Part shown: in pieces, positions 45,548 through 54,900 of the stretch
Layout of the letters: each line of letters opens with the position of its first letter
Numbering within the stretch: position 1 is the stretch's first letter
Assembly (NCBI GenBank): GCA_016490735.1
Contig: JAEMWC010000136.1
Coordinates: 582,501 to 646,500 of the forward strand
Direction: 5' to 3'
DNA from: Pachyseris speciosa
Taxonomy: Eukaryota > Cnidaria > Anthozoa > Scleractinia > Pachyseridae
Length of the DNA stretch: 64,000 nt
Position numbers and translations under genes: made by a program
The notes under the pieces: generated by a model
Told to the model about the DNA's origin: nothing
Databases searched by the model: none
What the model saw: only the letters and a program-made list of their open reading frames with translations

Positions 45548-47130
45548 TATTTATTTTTTTTTTTTTGAGAACGATGGACGGTCATTCCAAACGCGAGATG
45601 CTGGAAATCTTCATTATACATATGAAAATAGTTTGTATTGAACGTTATATCCTAAGCTACATAAGTCACCCACTTCTCAAATATGTAATTTTTTTCAATG
45701 AAATGGTCAAATGGCATGTCACGTGATCTTTGATAAATTCTATTATACTTTAAATGTTCAATGTTATTTCTCTGGCTCTTTTGTTACGAAAACTGTAGCA
45801 ATGACGATGGATGTTTTATTATATTTGATTTTTAACCAGGAGAGTCAGTATCTGCTCCAGTGATTAGCGTGACACCTGCTTCAATGACTGTCACTCAAAA
45901 TGAGACAGCCATTTTCTACTGCTCGGCCGATGGTTACCCCAAGCCCAAGCTAATATGGAGTAAAGTGGATAAAATGGGAATAACAAACATGAATGATCAG
46001 AACCAACAGATGTTGGAGATCAGGAATGTCACTCACAACGACTTAGGGAGTTATGTCTGCACAGCAACAAATGTACTGGGACAAGCCAAGGGAATTGTGG
46101 AGCTCTTTGTAGAATGTAAGATGCCGGAAACTAATCTTTTCAAAACTATTTCTGTCGCTACTTGCGTTACTTCTTCTTGTTTAATCCCTCGTTAGGTCAT
46201 AAGTTCTTACGTTATGCAGCTTATTAGTCTAAATTAAGCTTTGCGAGCTTCTAAACGGAACTTTACACATTGTATTTACCAGCAACTGCTAAACTGTGAC
46301 CCGTAAAAATCCCGGTTATTAAGTCTTGGGTTGATACAGCTTCGCACGAGTGGGCCATTTGTGCGGTATAACAGAAAACGTTTCGCCATGATGAGCTCAC
46401 AAAATTGACAAACATCCATTGGCAAAAGTTTCTTTAATTGCATTTGCAGAGAAAGTAAAGAAAAAATAATTTTTTCCACTCTATCGGATTTTTGTGGGGG
46501 CGGAGGGGGGGGGGGGGGAAGGGGGGAAGGCACTTAAAACCATAATAGGTTACATGGGCCTATAAAAGAGAGGGGGCTTATGTCCGGCCATTTGATGCTA
46601 CATGGTTAACCCCTTTGAGACCTTCTTAGTTGCCAGTTATCTGAGTGTATAACTTTGTCGCTTTTTAATCATTCGCTTTTGTGTTTTCAGCATGTCCACA
46701 TCCCTGGGTTGGTCACGGAGACTCGTGTTATCACATCATTGATACTCCGACCCGTAAATGGAGCGACGCTCGGAAAACGTGCCAGAAATTGGGAGCAGAT
46801 CTCCCGATTATCAGATCATCTGATGTCAACGCATTTATTACCAGCTTGGTAACGAAGAAGAATAGAGAGAGTCTTTGGGGTTGGGGAGCGTGGATCGGCC
46901 TCAAGCGACAAGCTGATTCGCGATTCTACTGGATTGATAACAGTCCCGAAGCCGGACAGTTTCCTGCTTGGCTTAGTGGGGAGCCTAACAATAAGGGGGG
47001 AAATGAAAATTGTGTCCATATTCTTGATAAAGCATCCAAAGTAGGAAAGTGGAATGACCTTGCATGTGATCTGCCAAGTCGTTATCAGCCATACGCCCCA
47101 GTTATTCTTTGCCAAAAGCCGAAGGCGTAA
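35545..47130 (+). CDS. Copy A: type II membrane collagen-Ig-C-type lectin protein
   Basis: Exons are 35545-35767, 37506-38003, 39579-40163, 41066-41155, 45840-46115 and 46691-47130. They total 2112 nt (703 codons plus stop) with all junctions in phase 1. Domain order: short cytoplasmic tail, one transmembrane helix (about residues 23-43), a charged heptad-like stem, a furin-type RTRR site, two collagen blocks each introduced by CQAPGTVC, a third short Gly-X-Y exon, an Ig-like domain, and a C-type lectin domain. The layout recalls vertebrate collectin-12/CL-P1 and other membrane collagens, but with an added Ig domain. It is probably a trimeric surface receptor or shed pattern-recognition lectin; function is inferred. 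The tandem paralogue is copy B. Confidence 0.82.
35768..37505. other. Intron 1 of copy A
   Basis: Holds the 36135-36769 element. The rest aligns with intron 1 of copy B. No exon was recognised. Confidence 0.5.
36135..36769. mobile_element. TIR element in copy A intron, empty in copy B
   Basis: The ends are TAGCCTGCGAGCAAGCTCTC and GAGAGTTTGCTCGCAGGTTA. It is flanked by nine-base direct repeats TAAGTGACC / TACGTGACC. The unfilled TACGTGACC is in copy B near 52355. A smaller foldback (36165-36249, AGCCTGCGTAGCAAGC...) is nested inside. A 110-codon minus-strand frame has no known domain. Confidence 0.65.
37506..38003 (+). CDS. Exon 2: furin site and first collagen block (copy A)
   Basis: It begins AYQQSSRTRRSLGA, with RTRR at 37523-37534. 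Then comes an amphipathic helix, CQAPGTVC and about 40 Gly-X-Y triplets with two short interruptions (GSGIK, GVSIT). Ends at GTATGT. Confidence 0.85.
38004..39578. other. Intron 2 of copy A with microsatellites
   Basis: (TTA)n lies at about 38126-38170, (GAT)n at about 38210, and (ATA)n at about 38391-38432. The segment at 38820-39060 aligns with intron 2 of copy B. No exon was seen. Confidence 0.5.
39579..40163 (+). CDS. Exon 3: second collagen block (copy A)
   Basis: 195 codons: a helix (VHEEIKKQLSSFALNAI), CQAPGTVC, and then a long Gly-X-Y run with few breaks (GMGWKG, ALIVPI). It is homologous to exon 2, so one arose from the other. Confidence 0.85.
40164..41065. repeat. Intron 3 of copy A: (GATT)n and a TIR element with tRNA-like core
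   Basis: A GATT/GACT-rich microsatellite lies at 40213-40375, and a foldback with tRNA-like core at 40520-40777. No exon. Confidence 0.55.
40520..40777. mobile_element. TIR element enclosing a tRNA-like module
   Basis: The outer inverted repeats are about 34 bp (TGTGAATGATCATCGCAG facing CGCAATGATCATTCACA). Inside are TAGCTCAGTTGGTAGAGC and GGTTGGAATCCCG, tRNA-like A and B boxes. The acceptor stem does not close, so it is not a tRNA gene. Confidence 0.55.
41066..41155 (+). CDS. Exon 4: short collagen exon (copy A)
   Basis: 30 codons, nine or ten Gly-X-Y triplets with a basic cluster (GRRGKKGEKG). Acceptor TTTTACAG, donor GTAAAA. Confidence 0.8.
41156..41820. other. Start of intron 4 of copy A
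   Basis: Aligns with the intron after exon 4 of copy B up to about 41710 (B: about 57870), then diverges. No exon was recognised. Confidence 0.5.
41822..42111. mobile_element. TIR element enclosing a tRNA-like module (second)
   Basis: The inverted ends are about 36 bp (TGTGAACGCAATTTATGCAA and its complement). Inside, TAGCTCAATTGGTAGAGC and GGTTCAAACCCC form A/B-box-like motifs (41983-42037). Another tRNA-like fragment follows at about 42165-42228. Confidence 0.55.
42325..43255 (-). pseudogene. LINE 3' part, inserted in intron 4 of copy A
   Basis: The minus strand reads YLGTLISSTGNFSMALDKF, ALHALFSLRKNTN, then SPILTYNSEIWGVYSKHDF and CRAELGRFPLNIAINQ, in order but with frameshifts. It ends in a (TTG)n tail at about 42325-42343. 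The post-RT 'E-L-G-R-x-P-L' block is shared with the copy-B insertion at 55560. Confidence 0.68.
43285..43740 (-). pseudogene. Penelope-like element 3' fragment
   Basis: EQKLIFQIGTLNSHGINEYF is like the end of the GIY-YIG region in Penelope-like proteins. It is followed by non-coding sequence with 'GACGTTTCGAGCGTTAGCCC', seen in terminal repeats of such elements. Assigned from memory of the motif only. Confidence 0.45.
43741..44829. other. Intron 4 of copy A, no gene seen
   Basis: (ATT)n at about 44684-44727. No domain was recognised. Confidence 0.4.
44830..45440 (-). pseudogene. R2-like/NeSL-type retrotransposon endonuclease fragment
   Basis: The minus strand gives SGCEVLARTEYISRHN, then WYEDEPETVVHN, then RPDIIVKD...LIDMNVPSDRN, KYKDLELEIQRMW and ILRKVPSV. 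This is the C-terminal restriction-like endonuclease (P-D ... D/E-x-K type) of site-specific LINEs. The frame is largely open, but the rest of the element is absent. Confidence 0.68.
45441..45839. repeat. (TATTA)/(TTA) microsatellites before Ig exon
   Basis: A long run of TTA/TACAT-type repeats at about 45436-45547, then AT-rich intron. Confidence 0.7.
45840..46115 (+). CDS. Exon 5: Ig-like domain (copy A)
   Basis: 92 codons in phase 1 to 1. It has the Ig hallmarks: Cys in FYCSADGYPKP, Trp in LIWSK, then LEIRNVTHNDLGSYVCTA (D-x-G/S-x-Y-x-C). I-set/C2-like, with N-glycosylation sequons. Confidence 0.85.
46116..46690. other. Intron 5 of copy A
   Basis: Contains a G-rich run (about 46495-46528). 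Nothing else. Confidence 0.5.
46691..47130 (+). CDS. Exon 6: C-type lectin domain (copy A)
   Basis: 146 codons, CTLD start to stop in one exon. It has WIGL (in WGAWIGLKRQ), EPN (in GEPNNKGGNENC) and WND (in GKWNDLAC), the residues forming the calcium-2/mannose-type sugar site. Cysteines of the long form are present. Stop TAA at 47128. Confidence 0.88.
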
Positions 47131-49210
47131 ATGCAAGGGAATTATGGCTTAGCTTAGCCCATTCAAAGGTGGTAGAAACCAGACAAATCCTGTCGGATTG
47201 TATGACATTTTGTCAGCGAATAACGAATGTGCAAAAATGTTCTTTAGCTACCTGTTATGCATCTGTTGAAAGCAGTCAATCGCCGAGCCACAAGAAATAT
47301 ATAATTTCACTATTATAACGCTGTTCAGCTACATGTCATTTATTATAAGGGAATAATACCCTGAAGCAAATAATAAATAATAAATAAATTTATATAGCGC
47401 TATATAAGCAAACAATATTAGGTTTTATTCTTGGATCAGCAAAATGTCACAAAAGAAAGAAACAATTTTGAACTTCAAGAATTGGTATATTAGATTTCGA
47501 AGTTAAAAAAGCAAAAAGTATATCCTACTACCTGAGCATACTCATTTTGGAAGGAGGCGAAATAGGACTCACGGCCCTAAAAACTATCGTTGCGTGGCAT
47601 TGAGGTGAATTTTTAAGAATGGTCCGGGAGATGTAATTTTTTGCGATACTGTTATACGCCTTTGTATCATCGCACAGGAGTGGAACAGGCTACGACCTTC
47701 CGATTACTTGTTCGGATGATGTACCACTGAGCCACAGGAAACCCATGGGAGCTTAGGCCATTAAACTAGGTTAACATTGCGCCTAATTTGCGTGTGATAG
47801 TATAGAAAAAGTCGGATCTTTTATGTCGGCTAGTTTTGCAAGTTCCACTCGGTATCTTGATTTTTAGTAGTACTATGCTTGCAATGTACTTCTTCGGTGT
47901 CATTGCTTTGCAACAACTGCAAATAAAATATATTAGATAAATTAAATCATTTTCTTTGAAGTTCAAAAGTTGTCAACATAAGTGGTAAAAAATACAACGA
48001 ATCAAAGGTTCGTAAAGGGCCGGGGTGCACATCAAAAGGTTCAGTTTTCTTAAGGTCAATTGAAGTGAAATTTTAAGGAGTTTAAAGAGGGGATTGAAAT
48101 TTACAAAAATGTTCCGAAACATCAACAGACAGTTGGCACCACACAAGGGTACTGAAGGTTGCTGGGGAACTGTTTTGGTGTCCATCTACTAATTTTCCAC
48201 TTCAAATTCCAATTTTAAGCCTTCATTAAATCTTCGATATTTCCTATTTCCCTAAATTTAACAAATCCTTCTAGAAAAATTATCTCTTCTCAAATAAGCC
48301 CAAACATCACCAAAAAATTCACAAAATATCCCACAACACAGCTTCGTGGGATGAGCATAGGGATTTTGGATTGCTTGAACAGCGAACGAGATATAAACTG
48401 CAAATCCATGTCAAACGACGCAAAAACGGTGTTTAGGTTAAGTCCCCCCTTAAAGGAGCTATGTCAAAAAGTGATATAACACTAAAAATATTTTGGAAGC
48501 AAGAAAACTCCCCAAATGGCTCACTTTTGTTTAAAATAATTTCACTAATTTAGCATAACTCATAAAATACGCCTTTCTGGCTTCGGATGACAAGGATTAA
48601 AATGCTTAAAACTTGACAAAATTGGGCCAACTTTTTCAAGTTCTACTCTTGTGCTGTGGTAAAAATAGCCAAATACAGATGGTTTGCTTTCCCCTTGAGA
48701 AAATGGCTTGGTATCCTCCTTTCAGTGTTCCAGGGCAAATTTGGTTGTAACCAATATAGAGTACTTGTTGTAAAATTTGACCTTCAAAGCATAACATCAC
48801 CATGACAAAGCCCCTTTGACTAAAAGCACCACTTCCTGAGATAAGAACGTCTGTGTAAGTTTTTCGGTGCCAATTGTCTTTAGAAAAAGAAAAAAAAACG
48901 GAGGTTATTTTCGTTTTTTCCTGTCATGAAGACGCGCGGCAGAACGTCATGACCGCAAGATCTGATGAGACGTTTATTTCACACTGAAGGTATTGCATAA
49001 ATAGTATCTTGAATTTGCAGAGATTCACAATTTTGCCTGGCAATAAAAAGGACAGTGAATACTGAAGTAACAAAGGCCGTTGACATTGTTGTGAGAGCAT
49101 TGGATTTTCTGCATTTTAAGGGTCCAGAATAAAACGTCTCACCTTTTAACCCAAAATACTGATTCCCCCAAATCATGGTCTTTTCAACCTCCGAAGTCCC
49201 GACCGGTCTT
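47131..49210. repeat. Intergenic between copies A and B
   Basis: About 47370-47400 holds AATAAA-rich sequence that may end copy A's transcript. A tRNA-like SINE on the minus strand sits at about 47683-47748 (B box complement GGAACAGGCTACGACC). Minus-strand frames (47973, 48979) show no domain. Confidence 0.4.
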
Positions 49211-49995
49211 GCCATTGACTGAGAACACCACGGTGGAGAAGGCACTTTGTGTCGTGAAAACCTCTCTTCGAGTTTCCCAGACACAACCTGCTTTAACTGT
49301 TTCAAAGAAATAATATTTTTTAATCAGTATTTGATTATTTTATTGGCCTGGACGAAAAGGCAGCGGCTTGGCTCTGGCAGTGGACAATTAAAATGTAAGA
49401 CGAAATGCTGTTTTGAAAAATGTTCAGATGGAAAAGGCGGTGCCACAATGAAATCTCAAGAATCATTTTAAGCCTTTTCAAAAGTTTAATCTGGTAGAAT
49501 AGGTCATTGGCTCGATGACGTCATCTTCTCTACAAAAACTAAAATTAATTCGATATTATCGTTCTGTCAACAAAGAATTAACCCGCTGTCCGCCATCCGG
49601 CGTCAGCCATCAGCTTTCCACACGCGTAAATCATGCATCCACACTTTACAGAGTCCTAACAGCTAGAGATAAAAGAGCTTCATTACAAAACCAGATAGAA
49701 GGCTAGAAAAGCTTGTAAAAAAGATCGTTGATTTGTGTGCCTCCGATCCTTTGTTTTCATAACACCGTATTTTTAAAGACCCTCGAGATTTATCTGAGAC
49801 AATCGACCAAAAGCGACATAATCTCATTCCTGCTTTCAATTCAGCTGTATTAGTATTAATGTCCAGGCGGTAACTGAATAGTCTAGGAACAAACATCCTG
49901 TCGAAGAGACAGTCATCTTCACTGAACAGGCAGTTAATGTAACATGAACATACATCCGGTGTATGCTCTTTACCAGTCTTTCATCGCCATACTTA
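49211..49995. other. Duplicated 5' flank of copy B
   Basis: It aligns with about 32400-32784 and 34571-35230 upstream of copy A, showing that the tandem duplication covered several kilobases of promoter-side DNA. Confidence 0.6.
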
Positions 49996-51326
49996 GGCCC
50001 GTTTCAAACGCGGTGCTACTGCCGTGTCAAACTCGATTCATAAATTAACATTTTGGAGTTGCTTTGTACAACGGCTGGTCAGTGTTTTGGTTACGGCACC
50101 CGACGACTCTGAGTAAGTGATTTGGCAACAGCATTTCATTCGACGGAATTAAATTCGACGTCTGCAACCAAGTCGTGCTAGAGTCGTAGCAGGAGTGCTC
50201 GATGGAGCCGATCTGCAAAATAACCGCTCTGCAGGCCGATTTTGGGCTGGCTGGCAAAATGTTTGCTGAAATAAAAATCTTGCTGGCAGCGTTATTTTAA
50301 CGAAATCTTGCTAGCATTTGTGTCTGTAATGAGTCTTACTGGCTGACAGGAATCAAAACACGTCGTTTCTGGCAGTTGTCTTATTTCAGTTTTCATGCTG
50401 GCTGAGAGTACTGAGGGTGCACTTTTATCTGCGTGAGATTGAAAATAAAGTTAATGAAAAACAGACTGTTTTAATATCTTGGGCTCGTAACGCAACTTTC
50501 AAAAGTCTCAACTTATCGGGGGAGCAGGGTTGGCGTAGTGGTGAGAGCGCTCGCCTTGCAACAATGTGTCCCGGGTTCGATTCCCAGACTCGGTCTCATA
50601 ATTGGGCTGAGTTTGTTGGTTCTCTACTCTATTCCGAGAGGTTTTTCTCCGGGTACTCCGGTTTTCCCCTCTCCCCAAAAACCAACATTTGATTTGATTT
50701 CATTTGATTTCAGTTCAGTTGATTTAATTTGACTTTATTTGTTTCTGTATTTGCTCGGCCCCACTAGCCTTTGTGCTATAAATACTACCGAGGGTAAATA
50801 AAGCTTATTATTATTGAATAGCATGTGCTGTCAGTTGGCTTCGTATTTTGGTGGATTTTTATCTGCGAGAAGATAGGACTTGGGGAAAAAACTAAAAGTA
50901 AACAACACGGGATACCGATAGAAGCCTACTGCCCATCTTGGGAACAATCTGACATCCGAAATAAACCATTAGTACTTAGCTGGCTGGGTATTTTTCTTCC
51001 TTACGCGACTGCTGGCTGGCAAACTGGAAAGATTCCACCCGTGCTGGCTGGCATTTCGTGTTTTGTGGCATTTTCAACTTTGCTGGCTCGTTGAGAAACG
51101 ACACGCTCGTAGCTGGCTGGGATTTTTATTTCTCAACCCTGAGTTTTGCTTGCTGGCATTGAAGAGCGGTTATTTTTTTCCCAGGAAAGTTAAATATTAA
51201 CGGAGATTGGCAGGGGGACACTCAGCTAGTGTTTAGTACATCGTACGTTAAAAATTCTCAGAAAAGGTCGTTGGGTACTCCTGTCGTAGGACAGTCGAGC
51301 CAGCTAAGCACGGCTGTAAACGGGCA
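49996..51326. mobile_element. Harbinger-like TIR insertion upstream of copy B, with nested SINE
   Basis: Flanked by TTA (49993-49995, 51327-51329). The left end is GGCCCGTTTCAAACG and the right end ACGGCTGTAAACGGGC. The copy-A flank lacks it (site at about 35238). A tRNA-derived SINE lies inside. Confidence 0.5.
50520..50813 (+). mobile_element. tRNA-derived SINE
   Basis: A box TGGCGTAGTGG (50531), B box GGTTCGATTCC (50574), then the tail CCGAGAGGTTTTTCTCCGGG and a TTTGATTT-rich 3' end. This is a typical coral-type SINE body. Confidence 0.65.
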
Positions 51327-51619
51327 TTAGAACGTTCGGGTGCAAATGGCGCCCGCAATAAAACAAACTACATCTTTAATTTGATGATTTCATGACGCGA
51401 TCCTTTCATCACGAGAAGGAAGGGATGAAGTCAGTATTGTCATTCATGCTCACACCTGATTTGTTTACAGCCAGTTGCGCATAAAAATGTCATTCGTGCA
51501 ACTTCCCCCGGTGTTGATAGAGTGTTGTATTTCTTTATGCTCTGTAGAATTAGCTTTCCCTGATTGAAAACGTTCGCGCGTTTCCGTCAAAATGAAATTG
51601 ATCGTCTGAAACAATAGGT

Positions 51620-51628
51620 CATAAAAGG
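51620..51628 (+). promoter_or_regulatory. TATA-like box of collagen copy B
   Basis: CATAAAAGG, 94 bases before the copy-B ATG. Counterpart of 35467. Confidence 0.45.
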
Positions 51629-51713
51629 AGGGCCTGTCCCAGCTTAGGTCAAACGCAAGCTCGACGATAATAAGACGAAAGTCCAAGCTCCGATCCTGAC
51701 GGCAACGGAAAAC

Positions 51714-51927
51714 ATGGATGAAGGTGGAAGAGAAATCAAGTCCACAACAGCAGAAAAGTCGAGACAGAAAGTTCTCGTTATGGTCTGCTTGTTGTCCTGT
51801 GTTACGATTTGTTTAACGATCGGGTTCATACTTCGAACAGAAATGAAGTTTAAACAAATAGAAACCATTTTGCGTAGCGAAAGGAAACCTCTGGCTCCTC
51901 CAAAAGAGAAAGCTGATAAATCAAATA
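51714..51927 (+). CDS. Exon 1: transmembrane anchor (copy B)
   Basis: MDEGGREIKS... lacks three residues found in copy A. The hydrophobic helix VLVMVCLLSCVTICLTIGF is conserved, as is the following KFKQIETILRS stem. Confidence 0.8.
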
Positions 51928-54900
51928 GTAAGTGCATTGAGTATTTGTTAACCAATATAAATACTATAGTCAATAGGCGTGTTTTGGTCTAAAGCCGTTT
52001 TGGTTTTGGTTTCTTTCTTTCTTTTTTCTTTTTAATCGTTCAAATCTACGGCATTGGAATTGTCCCCGATTGATAGTGCTGAAACGTTTTTGAGCTTTAA
52101 TTCCTTGAGGGCATGATAGCGCCGGTTTGTCAATTTTTCTTTTTTATATATAACGCGTCGGATCTCCTTATGCGAAAAGCAATTTTCGCGCGCTTGGGCG
52201 TGCTTCTCTTGATCAGTTACCCACTTCTTTAAAAGAAAAAGGAGAATTACAATCATCTACTCATGTGCAACAATATGTTGCATATTAGTATTATTTCGCT
52301 TTTATAGCTACATTTCTTATTAAGGCACAATCTAACAAGTTCAGTAGTGCTTTACGTGACCCTATGTATCTCCATTTGATTTAAATGCTTCCGTTTGTCT
52401 GGCATATTTTACATTGACCGAAACAGATGTATCAACAGCCTCGAAATTCTTTAGTTGAAATTCAAGTGTCGCGGAACTGTCAATAAAAACGATGAGTCAT
52501 CTTTTCACTGACTTAAAAGAGCGGTTCATAGCCTGTTTGCCCTTACGTGTCTTTTTTTGTCACACTGGCTCATGGCCTGTGAGTCTCCTCCACTGGCTGA
52601 TAAACCAGGGGCACCCAACCAGCCGAATCAACCAAAAGCTGTAGAAAGTCATTTTTAAGTACCTTATGGTGTTTGAATTCTGTGTAAAGTAATGTTTTCA
52701 TAAGGTAGAAGAAGTTCATCTGTTCGGATTCCCTAGCTGGAATTTTAATTGCTCGAAAATGTTAGGGAACAAAATCTTCCTTTGAGAAAATGCTTGCTGA
52801 AATCAACTTTCCACGAACTTTCTAAGGAACTATTTTCTTTCCGAAAATGCTAGCTAACGTTTTTGACCGCCAAAAACAGCAATTAAGACCTTTCCGAAAA
52901 CCTCAGGGGCTATGATTTCCCAATTGCGAATCTTTTAGGCCACGTTTTAACTAGTTACGTTGATCCGAGTGCGCCGCCGAAAGCCCAAGGCGAATCACCC
53001 TCCATCGAACAGATATCTACCGAAATATGTCGTTGGGTGCCCCTGATAAACATCCTCGTCTAAATCATACATAGAATTCTCACCAGAGCTGTACCTTCAG
53101 CATTTTAAATGACAACAGCCACCTCTAAATTATTGCTAATTGCTACTAAACCTTGATCGTTTTGATGTCTCCGTTTCATTGAAAGAGAAACATCTTCGGT
53201 CAACTCTCCTAAGAGGGACATTTTTTTTTCTAAAAACATGTAAGTGCCTCCTGTGGTATTCTTTTTCCTATTTGAGTTTTTATCTCCCTTTTCTACAATT
53301 GTGTTATGATTTCCACGCCAGGTTCCAAATGCTAAAGGGAGATTTTCCCGCGCCACTGAAGTTCCTGACAACTTACTTGAAAAACTTGTTTGAGGCTTTT
53401 CTGAAGTTCTTCATTGAGCGTCTTTATACTTAAGATGATATAGACGATACAGGTGATAAGGTCGCTAAATCACTCTTATGCCTCTTTCCTAACACAGCCT
53501 ACCAACAGAGCAGTCGAAGCCGTCGTAGTCTGGGAGCCACTGCTCAAGTTCCTGTTACCTTAGGAAAACTTCGCGAAGAAATCAAGAAGCTCTGCCAAGC
53601 CCCTGGCACAGTTTGTGTGGCCGGTCCCCCGGGTCTTCCAGGACCAAAGGGAGATCCAGGTTTCGTGATGAAAGGTGATCCGGGTGAACCCGGACTGCAA
53701 GGAGAAAAGGGAATATATGGGCCTAAAGGTGAAGCCGGGTATCCAGGACTTGATGGGCAAAAAGGTGACCAAGGAGAACGAGGAAAACGCGGTAGAAGAG
53801 GGTCTAAAGGCCAAGATGGACTTATCGGGGCGAAAGGTGAACTGGGAGAAAGAGGACCGCCAGGCGTTAGTATAGCAGGACCAAAAGGTGAAAAAGGATG
53901 CAGGGGCAAGGATGGTGTGCCAGGAGTTCCCGGCATAATAGGAGATCCAGGCCCTCAAGGAACACAGGGACTCAAAGGGGAACCAGGAATAACAGGTATG
54001 TGCTCTCCACCTCCACATCCCTCCCCTCCTTCGCAATTCACATAAAGCCTACCTCACGGTACAAATGTAATATCAACTGAAAGGACCGTGTAAATGAAAA
54101 CACAATTCTACTGCCTACAAAAAGAGCATACACAAAATGACATATTTTTCCTTAGTTAAGCTTTAGACTAATTAATGTCATGTGATACCTAAGACGACCG
54201 TGGGTCTTGTAGGTATGGGATAACCTTCCATATTTTATCAATCAATATAATTTTATATTAATTTCCAGTGCAAGAACGTACAGAAGCATGCAAAAAACCT
54301 GCCAAAACTTTCACTCCATACAATATTTGGTTTGAGTCCGATTGATCTGCTAGAAAATTTGCTGAAATCCGAATCCGCAAAACCAGTTCTTGTGATTTAT
54401 TGCGCGGATTGTTTTACACTACTCGCTTTTGTCTCATGTGAGTTTTCTTGAACAGTGCTGGTGAGCATCTGCTGAATAATTAATTAAATGTTGAAAGATT
54501 TAGCTTCTTGAATCACAGGATCAGCAAATCCTTTAACATTTCACCCTGAATTGCAAATTCGCGGTCCTGTAGGCCTATTCACCCCACTTACTAAAGACCA
54601 CTAAACAAGAGAATATAAATTTAATGATGTTCCCCAATTCGGAGAAGTTTGAAATTATCGTTTCGCTGTCCAGTGTTTTCCCCTTGAACCGCCGTTTGTT
54701 CATCACTTCTTTATAAATAACCTACGAGCAGCTCATGAAACAACAATCGAATTCATAGTCTTGCGTTTTATTTCAGGAAATGTTCGTGAAGAGATCAAAA
54801 AGCAACTGAGATCGTTTGCGGTGAAGGCCATCTGTCAAGCTCCAGGCACGGTTTGTATAGAAGGGCCACCAGGTTCTCGCGGTCCAAAAGGTGAACTGGG

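Noticed and set aside
44917..45726. 269-codon plus-strand ORF
   Set aside because: It is the antisense of the R2-like endonuclease fragment extended through TTA/TACAT microsatellites.
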